Of a stretch of DNA of 64,000 nucleotides, positions 1-14,400 are shown piece by piece. Under the pieces are notes generated by a model that saw only the letters and a list, made by a program, of their open reading frames with translations, was not told the origin of the DNA and ran no database searches. Made by a program: the position numbers and the translations under genes. The stretch is from Sinonovacula constricta (Eukaryota > Mollusca > Bivalvia > Cardiida > Solecurtidae). The stretch spans positions 61,152,529-61,216,528 of the forward strand of contig CM017562.1 in assembly GCA_007844125.1 (NCBI GenBank), in the 5' to 3' direction. Within the stretch, counting starts at the first letter, position 1. Each line of letters opens with the position of its first letter.

Positions 1-93
1 GCTGAGATTGACTCTAAACCATACATTGAAATTTCAGAACTGCTACATTCAGACATCCTTACGTGCGTAGAAGATGTTAACAAGTCACTAATG
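1..93 (+). CDS. possible C-terminal coding tail of an upstream gene (uncertain)
   Basis: The first frame is open from the window edge to a TAA at 91-93 (31 codons, ending in NKSLM). The composition looks protein-like, but the segment is too short to be significant and matches no family I know. It does not resemble the N-terminus of the ovoA gene that follows. It could be a terminal exon or chance. Confidence 0.15.
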
Positions 94-259
94 TAATTTA
101 CACATGAGAATACATGAGACATGGTTGATGCATTGTGTTATATTTGTATATATAATTTGATTATTTGTGCATGTAATGATAACGTCGAAATACATAAAAA
201 ATTAACGTCATTTTACGTGTAACGTCAAGAGTCACAAGTATTTGACGTTCCGTCTTTGT

Positions 260-436
260 AACTCCATGTCGGTAATTTATACGGCCTACTAACTTAATAT
301 CGATAAGTTTTTCGATTTGATAACTCCATGACGAATATATATATATACGACCAAATAACTAAATATTGGTAAATAAACTCCGTATCAGCAATTTATAGGG
401 CGTAATATCTCCGTATGGGTAAGTTGTACGGCCTAA
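260..436 (+). repeat. imperfect direct repeats, about 30 bp each
   Basis: Four degenerate copies of a unit reading roughly AACTCC(A/G)T..GGTAATTTATACGGCC start near 260, 322, 376 and 409. Spacing is irregular (62, 54 and 33 bases). The second copy has an AT dinucleotide run inside. No function can be assigned. Confidence 0.4.
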
Positions 437-717
437 AAACTCTCTCGTACAACCAAAGTCCCAAATTGCGTTGTAAGAATAAGGGTTTGTGTGTTCCCAT
501 TTCAGTTGGAAATATATATACTACCGTGTGTCCACAGTTCTATTGGAAAAATCACGTTTTTTTTTTCAAATTAAAAATTTAAAAAAAAATCAGGTCGGCC
601 GAATACATATGTTCATCTATCACCATTATTGCAATATTACCTCAAGAGACTCAAAATTAAAGAAGTCCAAGTTTATACTGGTTAAATATCAGGTCCCCGT
701 TTGACACCAAAACATGC

Positions 718-772
718 ATGTGTCTGTGTGTGTGCGGGTGTGTGTGTGCTTGTGCGTTCGTGTGTGTGTATG
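718..772 (+). repeat. TG-rich microsatellite
   Basis: Interrupted TGTG run with CG and CT interruptions, lying in non-coding DNA. Confidence 0.7.
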
Positions 773-1924
773 TGTCCATATTATTACGCCTGATAGGTAA
801 TTTATGTAATTTGCATTAGTGAGTCATAGCGATACGTCGATTGGCTGAATAGTTTGGCAATAATTATGAGGTACAGAGCGTGTGGGTTTGTGTGTGGCAT
901 GTACCGCCCGAAAATTGTAACAGCTGTAAGTCGTGCGTAAATACACATCAAGCTGGCATGAAGTTAAGGTTTGCTACTTTAACATAGGGCAACATTGTAT
1001 TTGGTCGGAATGTGGTATGTTGGATTGACACTACAAGTAAGGATCGGTAAAACACCCAACAAAGTATTATTTTTCTTTTAGACCACATATAACGAATGTA
1101 GCCCCCACCCTCCGAATCATGTTGATGATATAAGCAGTAATTAATTACTTAATAATAAATATTATGTGCCTGCATTAAGCTACTTTATAGCAATACGCCA
1201 AATTGACCGTTACTTACTACCTTTTCCGCCAGTAATTGCATATAACGTTAATTATAATTATTCCTTGGAAGTTAAGCGTTTTAATTTAAATTTATAACAA
1301 AACAAGCCCCATCGACAGAGGGTCCTTAAAGTACAGTTAACGTATTAAAATCGCTTATTCGGTATTAACTGTTTTCACTTGCACGGTTTCAACAAGAATG
1401 CTAAAATAAACCGTAGCCATGGCTAACTATTCGCACCGTTAGAAGCAGTTATAATTACCTACAAGCCTGCATATGGCCCTTGATCATCATGCAAACTCAC
1501 TTGAAATGACTGAAACCCCTGTAGAAGTACATTCATTATTAACTTATAAAATAGTGTATATATGAATCCTTATTTTGTACTTATTTTTTTGAAAATCCTT
1601 ATACAACTTTATGAAAACCACTCTTTGGTGGAAAACCCGAATATTGTTTGATTTTGTTGCATGTTACAGATGACAAAGGTTGCGTGTAAATGTCTTGATA
1701 TATTTCGATTAAAGATATGTTGGAGACACTACTCCGTGAAATCAAGCTGATAGGCTATAAGTAATTTGGCTTATTTAGCGCTCTAATTTATGGAGAGACA
1801 AGCAGTTTAGCTAAAAGCTATAATCTCAAAAAGTCTAGGTATACTCAGCTCAATGGACGTGTTCAGTATTCATATTATCTGTAATATGATCTTACCAGAG
1901 TCATAATTTTGATTTCACAAGCAC

Positions 1925-2422
1925 TCTCCATTCAATGAGTCAGTGAATTGCATTGCTTTGTCTGTTGCAGACTGGTCTGTGAATTTGAGGCCTAATGCAC
2001 TAGCTTTTGCAATCGAGCATATGCATTGTGTTGCGTTGCTTGTTGCAGACTGGTCTACGAATTGTAATGCTCTAGCTTTTTTGTGCATTCTTTGAATTGT
2101 ATTTTTTTTTGTTTTTTTTTTTGGTCTGTGAATTGCTATTAATAAGTTTGTGACTTGTAATCTTTTGTTTGGTGCAGACTGTTTTGTGAAATGTATTACA
2201 GTAGCTTTTGCTATCGAGTCTGTGAATTGTAATTGAATGCCTGTTGCAGACTGATCGTAGATTGTATTGCATCGGCTTTTGCAATCGAGCCTGGTAATTG
2301 TAATGTGTCGGTCGTCTATGAACAATATTGCTTTAGCTTTTGTGATCGAGCCCGTTAATTGTAATGCGTTGGTTGCTGTAGACTGGTCTGTGAATAGTAT
2401 TGCTTTGTTTTGTTTTTTGCAG
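1925..2422 (+). repeat. degenerate minisatellite built from a splice-acceptor-like unit
   Basis: A unit of roughly 65-75 bp recurs with the core TTGCAGACTGGTCTGTGAAT followed by an AATGC..CTAGCTTTTGCAATCGAGC segment. Acceptor-like AG dinucleotides in this context end at 1970, 2048, 2177, 2249 and 2381. The array stops at the genuine acceptor of the first visible ovoA exon (AG at 2421-2422), whose junction TTGCAGACGAGTCTGTGATG closely resembles the repeat core. A poly-T run interrupts the array at about 2101-2122. The repeat explains the long but meaningless open frame on the minus strand here. Confidence 0.75.
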
Positions 2423-5400
2423 ACGAGTCTGTGATGTATCTGTGCCCGGATCGCCTCCGTCTGCCGCTCATCTTCTACTATGCCCACACCGCAGTAGTTT
2501 ACGTCAACAAACTCATTCTCGCTGGTCTCTTGAAGGTTCGTTTAAATGCACGCGATGTGATAAAAACCGCAAAATAAGATATATATTGCAATTTCCCGCT
2601 GTAGGTGATGGCGAGAGGACTCTGAAGTTGTCTGTGTAGTGCCACAGATGCTCTACATTTTAGCGGGACAAGGTCAAAATAAAACATGAGTACATGTTAT
2701 TTATAAACAAGCAATACCGCAGTAGTAGTGTAGGGGAAACTGGGTTGTGGGGTGGGGGACATACGCAATAGTCAAACTCAAGCGTACTGTTTTTTCGGCG
2801 TAGCTGTCTAACCTCACTTTTGACCTACTTACAAATGCTGACTCAAGGCTAGCCTAAATGAATATCAGAGCGTTTCGTATTGGTAGAAATTCCTAATAGC
2901 ATCATATACCGTAGTATTTCTAATAAACGTCCTCCGGGTGGCGATATATAGTTATTTATACAGGTATTTAAGTCATAAACAAGTCTATATCAATGAGTGA
3001 CATTAATGAATAGTCTCCCCTGAATAACCTCTAAATGCAAGTAGGTCCTTTCATTTGTTTTACTCGGTTTTTATGCTTGTTCTTTTAGGAGTATACGAGG
3101 GTTGACTTCTTTGACTCTTAAGTTAACCATCATCAACAAACACTTCCATTTTTTTTAAATAACAAATCTCTATAAGTATTTAAATGGATTTTAAGCTTAT
3201 ATTTGTGCAAAAGAAATTTCACCGTTTGTAACTGCAAAATCTACAAAAGAACGGGCGATAAAGTCCAAGAATTCCGACTATAAAGGACCTACCTACTCTT
3301 TGGAATAACTCGGATATTAACAAACAAGGGAGATAATTTCCAGTTTACCAATGTTCCCCATTTCCTAACCAGGTTTAAGCACCCCAGTTGGCCCTTTTGC
3401 CGACTGACCGTTCCAATGCGGTAACTGATGGTTTTTCTTTTTGTGTGTTATGTCTCGTCTCTGTGTTTTTGTCACATTTACATTTACCTTGTCTGCCTTG
3501 GTTTGCAGGTAGATAAAATTTAAATATCTGTGAAAATTTTGATAGGACCTTTTCTTATTTACCTATTGTATATAGTGTATAAAATGTCACTTGAACCTAC
3601 ATTTGTTTAAACATTATCTCTGTCATATGCCGCAAAGCAGACCGTTCACTTACGGCACGATCTAACTACTTCGTAACTTTAAGTGCCTATTACGTGAGAA
3701 TTATGAGGCGCAGATGGAGCAAGCGGCTAGTTTAAAAATACACCATTTTCATGCCATTTTTCTCACAAATTTATATTCAATAGAAACATAAATACGATAA
3801 AAATGTGTAAGTTAATGCTTCACAAACGCCGCATAGCCTTTTCTTGAAAAAAAGAAATTTCTTGTTTTTCCTTTTTTTAATCCGACGCCGTTTGTCTTTT
3901 TAAAGACATTTCTTGTTTCTTATAAAGGTATTACCATTTTGTGTTAGTAATAATTCACTGCTTTATGTGCACTTGAACTTCACTCAATGCTTTTTTCTGG
4001 AACACTGTCTGACTTCACAGTTGACCTACGTTCAAATGTTTTATTATGGTCTAAGTCTAAAGATAAACTCGAATCAGCGTATTCCTTTGTTCCTCCTTAT
4101 TCAAATGTCAATGTAAAGATCTCTCTTTATATATACAAATATATACACATGTAACTTAATAAATCGTGTTAATTTTAACTGGAGGTAAATACACATAAGC
4201 TATAATGTTTTTCAGGAACGTGTCAATCTTGAGCATGAAGCCATTTTTGAAACTGGCGTTGACGAAATGTCTTGGGATGATACAGTAAGTTCTTTTTCAA
4301 AGTAAACACAAATAATTTTTCCTCGTAAGGTGAAGTACAACCTTATTACTACAAAGTCCATTAATTGTTGTTGAAAGACAAATAAACGACACACATCGGG
4401 GCGATCACAAACAAACGCATTCTCACACAAACTCTCGAATGTACACAACACAACAAAGCAAATAAAAATATACAGGCTGATTCGTTTGCTTAAATTATGT
4501 TTATTCGAAGTTATACCAAGTCTAAAGAACAAAAGACATTGACTGGAGTGTTGCTTACTCCATAAATGTGTAGGCAATGGTTTGCTAGGGCGTGGCTGTA
4601 GGTGAATTCTGGGGAGTTCTATAACATGTATTAACAGAAAAACTTTTAAGCTACTTTTTATAGAATTACGATCAAATATATATGCTTAATTGTACGTTGC
4701 AAAATATATTGTTAATTATAAGAACAGAAATAAAATCATCAATTTTAACAGCACTCAAATTACGAAAAGAACAACAACACACAAACAAATGTAATATACC
4801 TGCTTTCCTCGGTACGCAAAATCTAAATTTAGAACACCCCAGCTGACCCCAAACCTACCTGGTGTTTTAAAGAAACAGACAGGGCGATGATTTTCAATCT
4901 TATACAAAATTTAGAAATGCTTTAGCCTGCTCAATTCAACTTGCAAAAAAGAAACTTATTTGTATAAAACTCGTTTTTGAAAGTTTTTGCAACCCAATAT
5001 TCATTTTGTTATTGATTGTTGTAAAACTGTATGATACTTTTGTAGAACGCTTAAATGTAACTGAAATATTGCTGCTCAAACAACGTTTTGGCTCGATACG
5101 CTAAAGTGTTATATGGTTAGTGTAGCGACTTATCATATCGAGCAAATTAAAACAATGTAAATAAAAAAAGAATGTTAAAGGCGAAATATGATATGCTATG
5201 TCTTATGTGTAAGATTATTTCCTTTCCCTATGTGTATAATTCACAATGAGTAATATTTAGTAACGCGCCTGGTATACGTTTAAATAACTTATAATGCATT
5301 ATTTTTATGCTCACAGGTTCATGCAAATGTAACTCGAAAAGTTGATAAAGATAAGTCAGCAAAAAGTCGAGGACTTGATCAGGTATCTCCAGGTGGGAGC

Positions 5401-8400
5401 TGGCTGATCTGGATCTACAGACCATAAATATATCTAGGCTGTCCCAATGTGTACTTAGCAAATGCTTGGCACGACTTTAATGGTAACATATACATAACCA
5501 TGCATGTTTTTCAGGAGAACTACAGAATGGGCGGCTCCTTTAGGTGGCCTAGCTTGGCGGAATGTGTCGAGTACCGCCGTCAGGTGAGACAAGCCGTGAC
5601 CAAAATCATCCAAGAGACACAACTCGAGTTGCCTATAAACATGGAAAGTAAATGGGTAAATCTCCTTTGGCCACTACCTCTGACAGCCTCTCACCTTTAT
5701 TGAGGTAAAATGAGCGGTTGCTTACAGTATCAAGCTGTTGACAGACACATGTTAATTCAATTATTGTAACTGTTAGCCCGAATGTGAACAGTTGAACAAT
5801 TTTACTCAAAAGATCATTTATATTGTTTCTGATGCTATGTATGAACACATGACGAAGGGTAGCCAGAAACTGTCCCAGTAACTCTATTTGAATAGGTTAC
5901 ACACACCATCCTTTAGTAGTGTATCAAGTCATAAAAACGCAATTAAAATACATACAAATCGTATAATCATAAGTGCACTTTCTGACATGTGCCCTAGTGC
6001 CATTTTAAATGTATTATCTTTGTATCAATAATGGCTTCTGGTTGTTGTTACCCAACCGTGAAGGAAACTTAGGATAATTCCTACACTCGTATCTTGTAGT
6101 GGGGTCTTGTGATGGGGATCGAGCACGAGCGGATTCACCTGGAGACATCGTCCGTCCTCATCCGCCAATTACCCGTGACCATGGTAACCAAACCTGAGGG
6201 CTGGCAATATGCACCAATTAACGTTGGTAAGTAAGCGCTGCCTGTATTTTTAGATTGCCTTTGTGCATTAACAACGTCCTAAAGACAAAAATTACTCTTA
6301 CTGATGTCTAACATACGTCGTTAGTATTATAATAAACCTGCTTTAGTTAACGACCAAGTGTTTATGTACCCTTTTTTAAATGAATATAAACTTATGTCAT
6401 TAAATCGGTTGGTGAAACAATTGACAAGTAAATATATGTTACATTTAAAAAAAGAAAGATTAAAAATGGTGATTGTCTTTGTAGATCCCCCAAAAGAAAA
6501 TACCATGATTCGGGTTGATGAACAGGAAGTTTCATTCGGAAAACCCCGGGACTTTCCGTCCTACGGCTGGGATAATGAGTACGGAGAGATTAGATGCACG
6601 TAAGACCCAAATTCACCTTTTTGAATATATAGATATGTTTGATCTTTGGTTATATTTATCTGATTCCACAAAATTTGACTTATGTGCATTTGCATTCCAC
6701 ATCGTTGTCCAAAGTTAAAAAGTGGAAAAGTGTAGTCTGTCTACAGTAACTACATATACCTCCCTCAAAATAAGTACGCAAAGATAGCTGCTAGATTGGA
6801 AACAAGTTAAAACATTTTTATTTTTGGACAGGCTATTGTGGTGCATTATCTGCATGTCATGAAAATCCAAAAATCTAAGGAAAAGCAAGAAAAAGAAAAA
6901 AGAAATGCAACTGTCCGTAAACTAGTCGTGAATGATAGCACCAATGAAGGGGTTCATGAAAAGGATCAAACTCCCCTCAGTGATTACTTCCCTTGACTGT
7001 ACATTATACCTGTATCACTGCCACCAGCAAGTTTTTCGCCCAAATACAGGCGGATATTTTTATTTTTTTTCTGGACTTATCTCCTCAAAATATAGTATCT
7101 TTCCTTTAAAAATATTAATTTATCATATTAAAAATAAAAAGTAACTTAAAATATGAAAAAATATGAAATTATGAAATTTTGACTCACTTTCTTTCGTGGC
7201 GTGTTTATGGAGGCCGCCATGTTTACTTCACGTGATACTCTATCGTCACGTGATCCTTGCTGGGGCAGAGATTTAAGTAGCAACGCGTGACGTAATCGCT
7301 GTGAGGAGATTGGAAAAGGATCATTTTAAAGAAAGGAGAAAAATATTTAGTCAATATTATTTTACTCTTATTAATGGTGTGGGCAATATGACATTATATT
7401 AGGGAGCTGGTTGAGTACTTGATTACTTTTAAAAAATGGATGTGTAAAACGCCAATCGTAACAACTCGGCCATTTCCGTAACTTTCGGAAAATAACCTCG
7501 TAAACCGTAGTAGTGATACAACCATCTATTTATAGATTCAGTGATATGGTCGGTTGTAATTCCTCTACCTAAGCGCGTTTGTTTAAAGAAAATCACAACA
7601 ATAACTCATTCATTCAATATCATCCATTAAAACACTCAAACAATCAATGAAAGTCTTATGCTTACCTATTCTTCAGTGTGTATTTAGAATTTCGTATTTC
7701 ATTGTTCATAGTGATCACGCGAGGTCACAATCAGGGACGGACTACTTTCTCTGCATATGATTCCCGAGGTCTATTTTCGAAGATATCGCCGAGGGGTCCC
7801 GATTGGTAAAACGCGTATCACTCTCATGAGAAGGTCTTGGGGACTACAAGCTACAAGCTTAAAAGTGATAGAGAGAAGCGTTCTGAGGCCGGTTTAAAGT
7901 TGTGTACATTGATGAAGATTTTTCGGTTCCTTTCGATAGTAATGTGATCATTACCGTAAAGTAGTGTTTCGAGTGTGGGTGGACATGGCGTGTTAAATTA
8001 ATGGACTCCTTTGAGTGGACGTATTTGCTGCACTCCAGTAAATAAATGTTCGCAGTTTCAATATAGTCACAATGACAAGGTGGATATTTAGCGATAGACT
8101 GTCTATGTTAAGTCATAATTGCAGCCAAGTCGTAGCCATGTATAAAGGATCTGACCTCTTGTCGGACCCGCATTATAATATGAAGGTACTATCCAGGTGT
8201 TGACATTAAAAGCAGACTTAAAGCTCGATAAAGTGGGACTGTTTATGGTGGATTTGGGTGGAAAGTTGCAGTCGCGAATGGTAGACGGAACGAAAAAAAT
8301 GTTATAAAACTAGGTTCGAACGTGTACAAGAGGAATGTGGTCGGAATGTGGTCGGCGTTTCGTAAATGAATTTTTGTTTGGATAGTTGGGTGTATGAGGT

Positions 8401-11400
8401 TTGAGAGACATGAGGGGAAGTGTTATTTGTCATTTAATGAAGAAATAAGACTCTATGTTTCTTTCGTCTGGATGCAAGAGATTCCCATCCTAGGTCAGCC
8501 AGAAGGTTGTGGATGTTGCAAATCTTTGTAGCTCCGGTGACTTTCCTTGCTGCCTCGTTCTGCAAGGCTTCGGCATCCTTCTTAACAGAACAGTTGTCCC
8601 AGACAGCATCAGAATATTCAGAAAGAGGGCGAATGTAGAAGAAATACATCCTTTCGAGAAATGATCTACTTGTCTTCTCGTTCCCTTGTAATTAACAGAG
8701 TTAAATCTCGTCATAAACGAACGAAAAGAGAGCTACAAATATGCCGTTACACAGAGTACAGACATACATTGGCATCAAGCATAGATTGTTTGTAGAAGAG
8801 CATAGTCTTCTTCTGTATAAATAGTTATTTTAAATGATTAAATGCTGTATTGCAATTTAATTACATCCAAATATTATTGAACTTAAACAAATATATGAAC
8901 TAGCCATGATAAAAATCTGCTTACAAACCGTAATTGAGACCCTTTTGCTGAAATGACAATATATTCCTTGTTCAATTACATATTCAGTAATGCACTACAT
9001 ATTATTCTTTGTTTTTCAGTCAGTTATCATATGAACCGTTATGGGTTCTATTTAATAACTGGTTAAACACTTCGGCATAAAATCGCCAGTTATTGTTATA
9101 CTATCATTCCTTTCCATTGCCAGTGTTCCCACGTTTGAGGCGTCCGAGTATCTGGTGACGAACAGAGAGTTTCTGGACTTCATTCAAGATGGCGGCTACA
9201 AGCGGAAGGAGCTGTGGACGGAGGAAGGCTGGAAGTGGCGAGGGTTCAGGGAGGCCCAGCACCCGATGTTCTGGGTGTGTGAACAACGTAAGTAGGCTTT
9301 CTTGTGTAAGGTTTTATTATTTCATTACTAGCATCAATCTGTGCTTCGTAAATATGTAATACCTAACAAATGTGTTAGTTTACTTGTTAGAGCAGTGGTT
9401 ACGGTATTGGTCTCTCATTTCGTTCTCTCGCGTCGGCCCGGGTTTGAATCCCGCTCAGCACTGTAAATAACGACAGTTAGTCGTAAATATTGCAGTTGTC
9501 TGGGATTTTAAGCGTGGAAAAGGCCATTCTGTGGATGTCTATTAATAAATATTAACAAAATGCATTGATATCGGTGGAACTTTTAAGTTTCATAAGTTGT
9601 CTGACACACTAGGCGTATTTGTGTCTATATATAAACTCATTTTGGCTTAATTATGCTTTGTTGTGTAATACAGAGGTAACGAAATAAGCACCAGACTAGG
9701 ATCCAGACAATTTTTGAATGTATTTAATATCATTTCGTGCATGGTTTATAACATCCGAGACAATTTTGTGAAAACTCTCTACCCCAGGTTGCAAGAGTGG
9801 CTGTGGAGCGGCCCTTGCGTCTTACAGTCACTGTCAGTTCTCTATCGGCGGGGAGGAGCCTCGATACAGGTACTGATGACATTCTACAGACTTTTATATT
9901 GTCACTTTTATCTTGCTTATTAACCATTATCAAGTCATTTTCTAAGTATCCTTTTACATACTTAACAGCAAACAGCATACAACGTAAATATGTTCCTGCT
10001 GGGAGCTAGCTAATCCGGATCGGCACAATTTGCCTAACCTATCCAATCGTGCGTAGAAGAAAAGGATTGATAATTTCGTAAACAAATTACGACATTTAGA
10101 TCAAAGAGCTTCTTTGATATAGCAGTTATTCGACGTTTAAATGAGATATTCGTATGGTCCTTATGCTTTCAACATGTCTCACACGACACTTTACCATTCT
10201 GATAGGTTTTCGAAACATCACCTTCATTCAGTATACATGAGCGTAAAGTTGAAATAAAGTTAAACTTGCAATTTTAAGATACTATCAGAATTAAAAGGAA
10301 AAGATAAACGCAAACAAAATGCTGCAATTAAAAGAGTACAAACAATTTGAATCATAGCGATAATATAAACGACCATTCGATATAAATCATCCTCATACTA
10401 GCCTATTAATTCACATTTTTTCATACATATTTCATATATTTTTCCACATGAAGGTACCGCGCAATGTTTGACAACATCGACATGCCGTGGGCGTGGCCTG
10501 TGGACGTCAATTACCATGAGGCGAGGGCGTTCTGCACGTGGAAGGGCCAGGACTTCCGGCTAATCTCAGAGGCGGAGCATAACGTCATCAGGGGACATCA
10601 GGTAGGAACCATATGTATGTCACTTCCGTTTTTTTAAAAAGAAAATCACACTCTTAAATGCTCGACATAAATGTTTAATTTTGAGTAGTTGCATACTTAA
10701 AGGTAGTTGCATACTTAAAGTGATATTTTTCTTGTAAGCATTCAATGGTATTCTGTATATACCTTTCTGGTACATCAACCGCTTTATCTGATACATTATC
10801 CTTTCAATGCTACATGCCATTTCAGGAAGCACCATCTGTTGGTACATCATGTGACATCATCTTTAGCCGGAAGTCAGAGTTCAATCACAACATGAAGTAT
10901 GGATCCTCCTCAGTAAGTTTATATAAGCGTGTACCAGTATTTTAAGTTACATGATCTGATGTGTCCTAACTGTCACATGTAGTACTGGGCTCTTAGTTTC
11001 AGTCTCCGCCCTTTCCCTCTAAAAAATAGACATTGTATCTACTGTAGTCTCTTCTGATAATCTTCAAATTCTTAAGGACATTCGGATAAAATATTTATGT
11101 TGTTAACCTCGAATCCTATGACATTTTCCAGGGACATTGTACTTACATTTCTTGTAAATTGTTTAAAACTGTATGCATGTGTACATGTATTCTGCTACGA
11201 GGTTCATATATCAACAGATATCAAAAGTGATTTCATCCACAACGTCAGTCAACATCTAGTATCGCTTAAGGTGACCATTTTTATATATGATTTATGAAAA
11301 TGCTTCAGTAACGAACTGAAAGCAGAAACTAGGAAAATCCCCCGATTAAATCATGACCATGTGCCTCCCCCAAATAGGCTGTGACCGAGCATCCTGCCAA

Positions 11401-14400
11401 TGAGCTGGGCTTCTATGACGTGTTCGGGAACGTTTGGCAGTGGACTGAGGACCAGTTTAACGGGCTTTGCACGGAGACACACTGGCTGTATGATGACTTC
11501 TCGGCGCCCTGCTTTGACGGCAAACACAATCTCATCCTGGTAAATATGTTGTTATATCCTACTACTATTTTGTAAGGGATCTATATATTGAGTCTTTGTC
11601 CGATCTTCGCTCCGTTCGTCCATTCCGACATGTATCTGGGCCCTAGTTAGTTCTGATAACATTCGTCTGACAGTTGACTAGGGTTTTCCACCAGGAAAAA
11701 TAGCTGGACGTCGACAATGTAACACATTACAAGACAGAAAGCTTACAAAATGAAATACTGAAGGAGTCGATATAGTGAATAGGTCCTGATAGAGACTTTG
11801 TCGATGTTGTTTGCGATGGTTTTATTAAAACAACGAGTCTTATGTCTTATTACCTAAATATGAGCGCTACATATATGGACGTACTTAGAAATATGTTAAA
11901 CAAACATCAGTATGAACATTTATGTGGGTAACTATCTGAGAAACACAATGCAACAACAAAAGTCAATACTTATGCCACAGCTTGCAAGCACAAATATCGA
12001 GTAATGCAAACTAAAGGACACTTGCATTTTGAGCATTAGGAAATGCAAACTCAAAAATGTCTAACCCTAAAAGATAGAGATTTCCTGTGATACCATGCTG
12101 CACGTGTATGAGGCAATATCAGTCTTAGTCAAACCAACCCGGTTATTTCAGACTCTATCACTTTAACGTGTGACATGATCAGTCAGATCTGGCGTATCTA
12201 GATTCAGCGAACGTCTAGAAATCAAAGCAATGACAAAGAACTAGATCAATACAAAAGGATAATATATCACCTGTAGTTGTTATACTTCCAGTTTGATTGA
12301 TTTTGATTTTTTTGCTATGAGGTTCCTTGATTGTTGTGATGTGTATAGAAGCTTATGAAGATATATAATCTTATGAGCAAACCTGGTAGCGTATGGCATA
12401 CTTAAGTCGTTAAAATGGTAGTGATTAGTTAGCTCCCTTGCTAACGCTGGAACACATATGTGCTTAGTTCAACGACTCATGATATGTTAACTGGATATGG
12501 TATCATGTCATGTATAAACGGCATGCTACACACCGTGAAGGCAGCATTAGAGCTGCTTCAAGTGGACATCGTCTGCAAATGACTGAAGTACTGCTGGTGG
12601 GATGATAAACCCAGCAAACAACAATTCAATGATATTGTTTCTTAAACAGTATTTTATACGTTACAGTATTTTATAAAGGCGATTAGACTGTGATGTTAAT
12701 ATAATGCAGCGTACGGAAATGTCCTTGCTACTAAACATTTTTCTGATTGTGCCTCTGACTTTGTTTGCTGACTCAACCCTATCGTCATACTGGCGTCGTG
12801 TGCTGTGTTACAGGGCGGCTCTTGGATCAGCACGGGGGACGAGGCTTCACGGTTCGCACGTTTTGGATTCCGACGTCACTTCCTGCAGCACGCTGGTTTC
12901 CGCTTGGCAAGAACGGTGACCAACAACAACGACCCTATCCAGGTCCCAGTCCGGTTCATCAACACCGAGGTGTATATACTTGGCAATGGTGTAGAAAGTA
13001 AGTAGTGAAAGTTAGCTGTGATATCTGATAGTATGTTTTAGTTCGGATTTCCTACAGGTTCTCGGATACATAAATAGTACAAGAAAAAGTTGATGAAGAG
13101 CACCATAGTCGCCTGAAAATAATGCAAAACTAGAATGTTGTCAACAGAGCACTCAACAAAAGAGAATGTTTTCGCAACGCAGTTCCATATATGAGCCTTG
13201 ACAATATATTATTATATATTTACATTATTAATTTACATAATAACTCATTTAGTATATATACAGGTTCATGTTTTAATAAAAAAAAATCTAAATCAGCATC
13301 CATAGAATATTCTTTATACACGATGATTTACCCTTTAATTATTGGTTTATTTTCGGTCATTACAATGTTATTCGAACCGATATTGTTTCGTATATAGGCT
13401 CACTCACTTTGTATGTCTTGGTCCAGCTATGTTACTTCAGGACTATTGTAAATCGTTATTACTGGTCAATAAATGTGGACATATGTAAAACAATATAAAA
13501 TGTATCTCTCTGTTATTCATAGCACATCAATTTCATTCGGAAACAAATCGAACTAGGTATCTTTCTGTAAATTCCTATTTGGCACATTTTACATTAGCAC
13601 TGTTTGATCGAGGTCACATGTGTGTCTGGAAATTCAAAAAGGACAGAAAAAGCTCAACTACAGTACAATAGGCGTGGGAATAATCATGTATACCAATCGC
13701 GAATGGTCAGACCATTTTTGTATAAAGTGCACAGGCACTAAGTACATAGTAACCATAAAAAGAACAACAAAACAGTTTAAATCCTAACATAACTTGCATG
13801 ACGCAGAAATTTTACACATCTATCTCTTAAAATGTTTCTGTATAAGTCTGTGATAATTAGTGCTGTCTGCCCTTGCATACGAATTAGTGCAGTCATGCAA
13901 TATAAAATAAGAATCAACAATTGATATTAGTAAGGTTTTAATTGTGATTTTTGTCACAGTTCTTACCTTTATTGTTTTTAGCTTAAGTGGTTGTTGTTTT
14001 AGAAACAAAAGAAACCAAACACCATAATAGATATATAACAATATGGTCATTTTACTGCTGAAATAGCATAAACATAACCTTTAAAAGATAATATCGCTTC
14101 TCAAGGCTGTGACGACACCCCATAAACATTTCCAAAACCAATTATAAATATAAGGGTCGCCGAGAACGGCAACCCAATAAGCTATTCTGATGTAACACAT
14201 GTTCTAACTAGTTGTATCTAATAAACTTCATGTTTCAGGAGTTGGCGTGGGGTATGAAGGCTTACCTAGAATTTATTGCCTAGAATTTATTGCACATTGT
14301 AATAAACACGATGGCATCTGATTTGCCTTTGATCAGAACAGTGGTACAAAGCTACAAAACTATGGCCACTTATATCTTTCCAATGTGCAAATGTGTCTGT

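Larger units (their letters stand above)
94..1900. other. non-coding stretch upstream of the first visible ovoA exon
   Basis: No convincing gene is seen. The stretch holds four imperfect copies of a short motif near 260-436, a TG-rich microsatellite at about 718-772 and AT-rich sequence. The first ovoA exon should end in phase 1, so this may be intron or promoter, but no N-terminal ovoA coding segment could be recognised here. Confidence 0.4.

Noticed and set aside
1915..2487. 190-codon open frame on the minus strand
   Set aside because: It is produced by the minisatellite and overlaps a real ovoA exon on the plus strand; the protein is repetitive (DQSAT.., FTDS..) with no family features.
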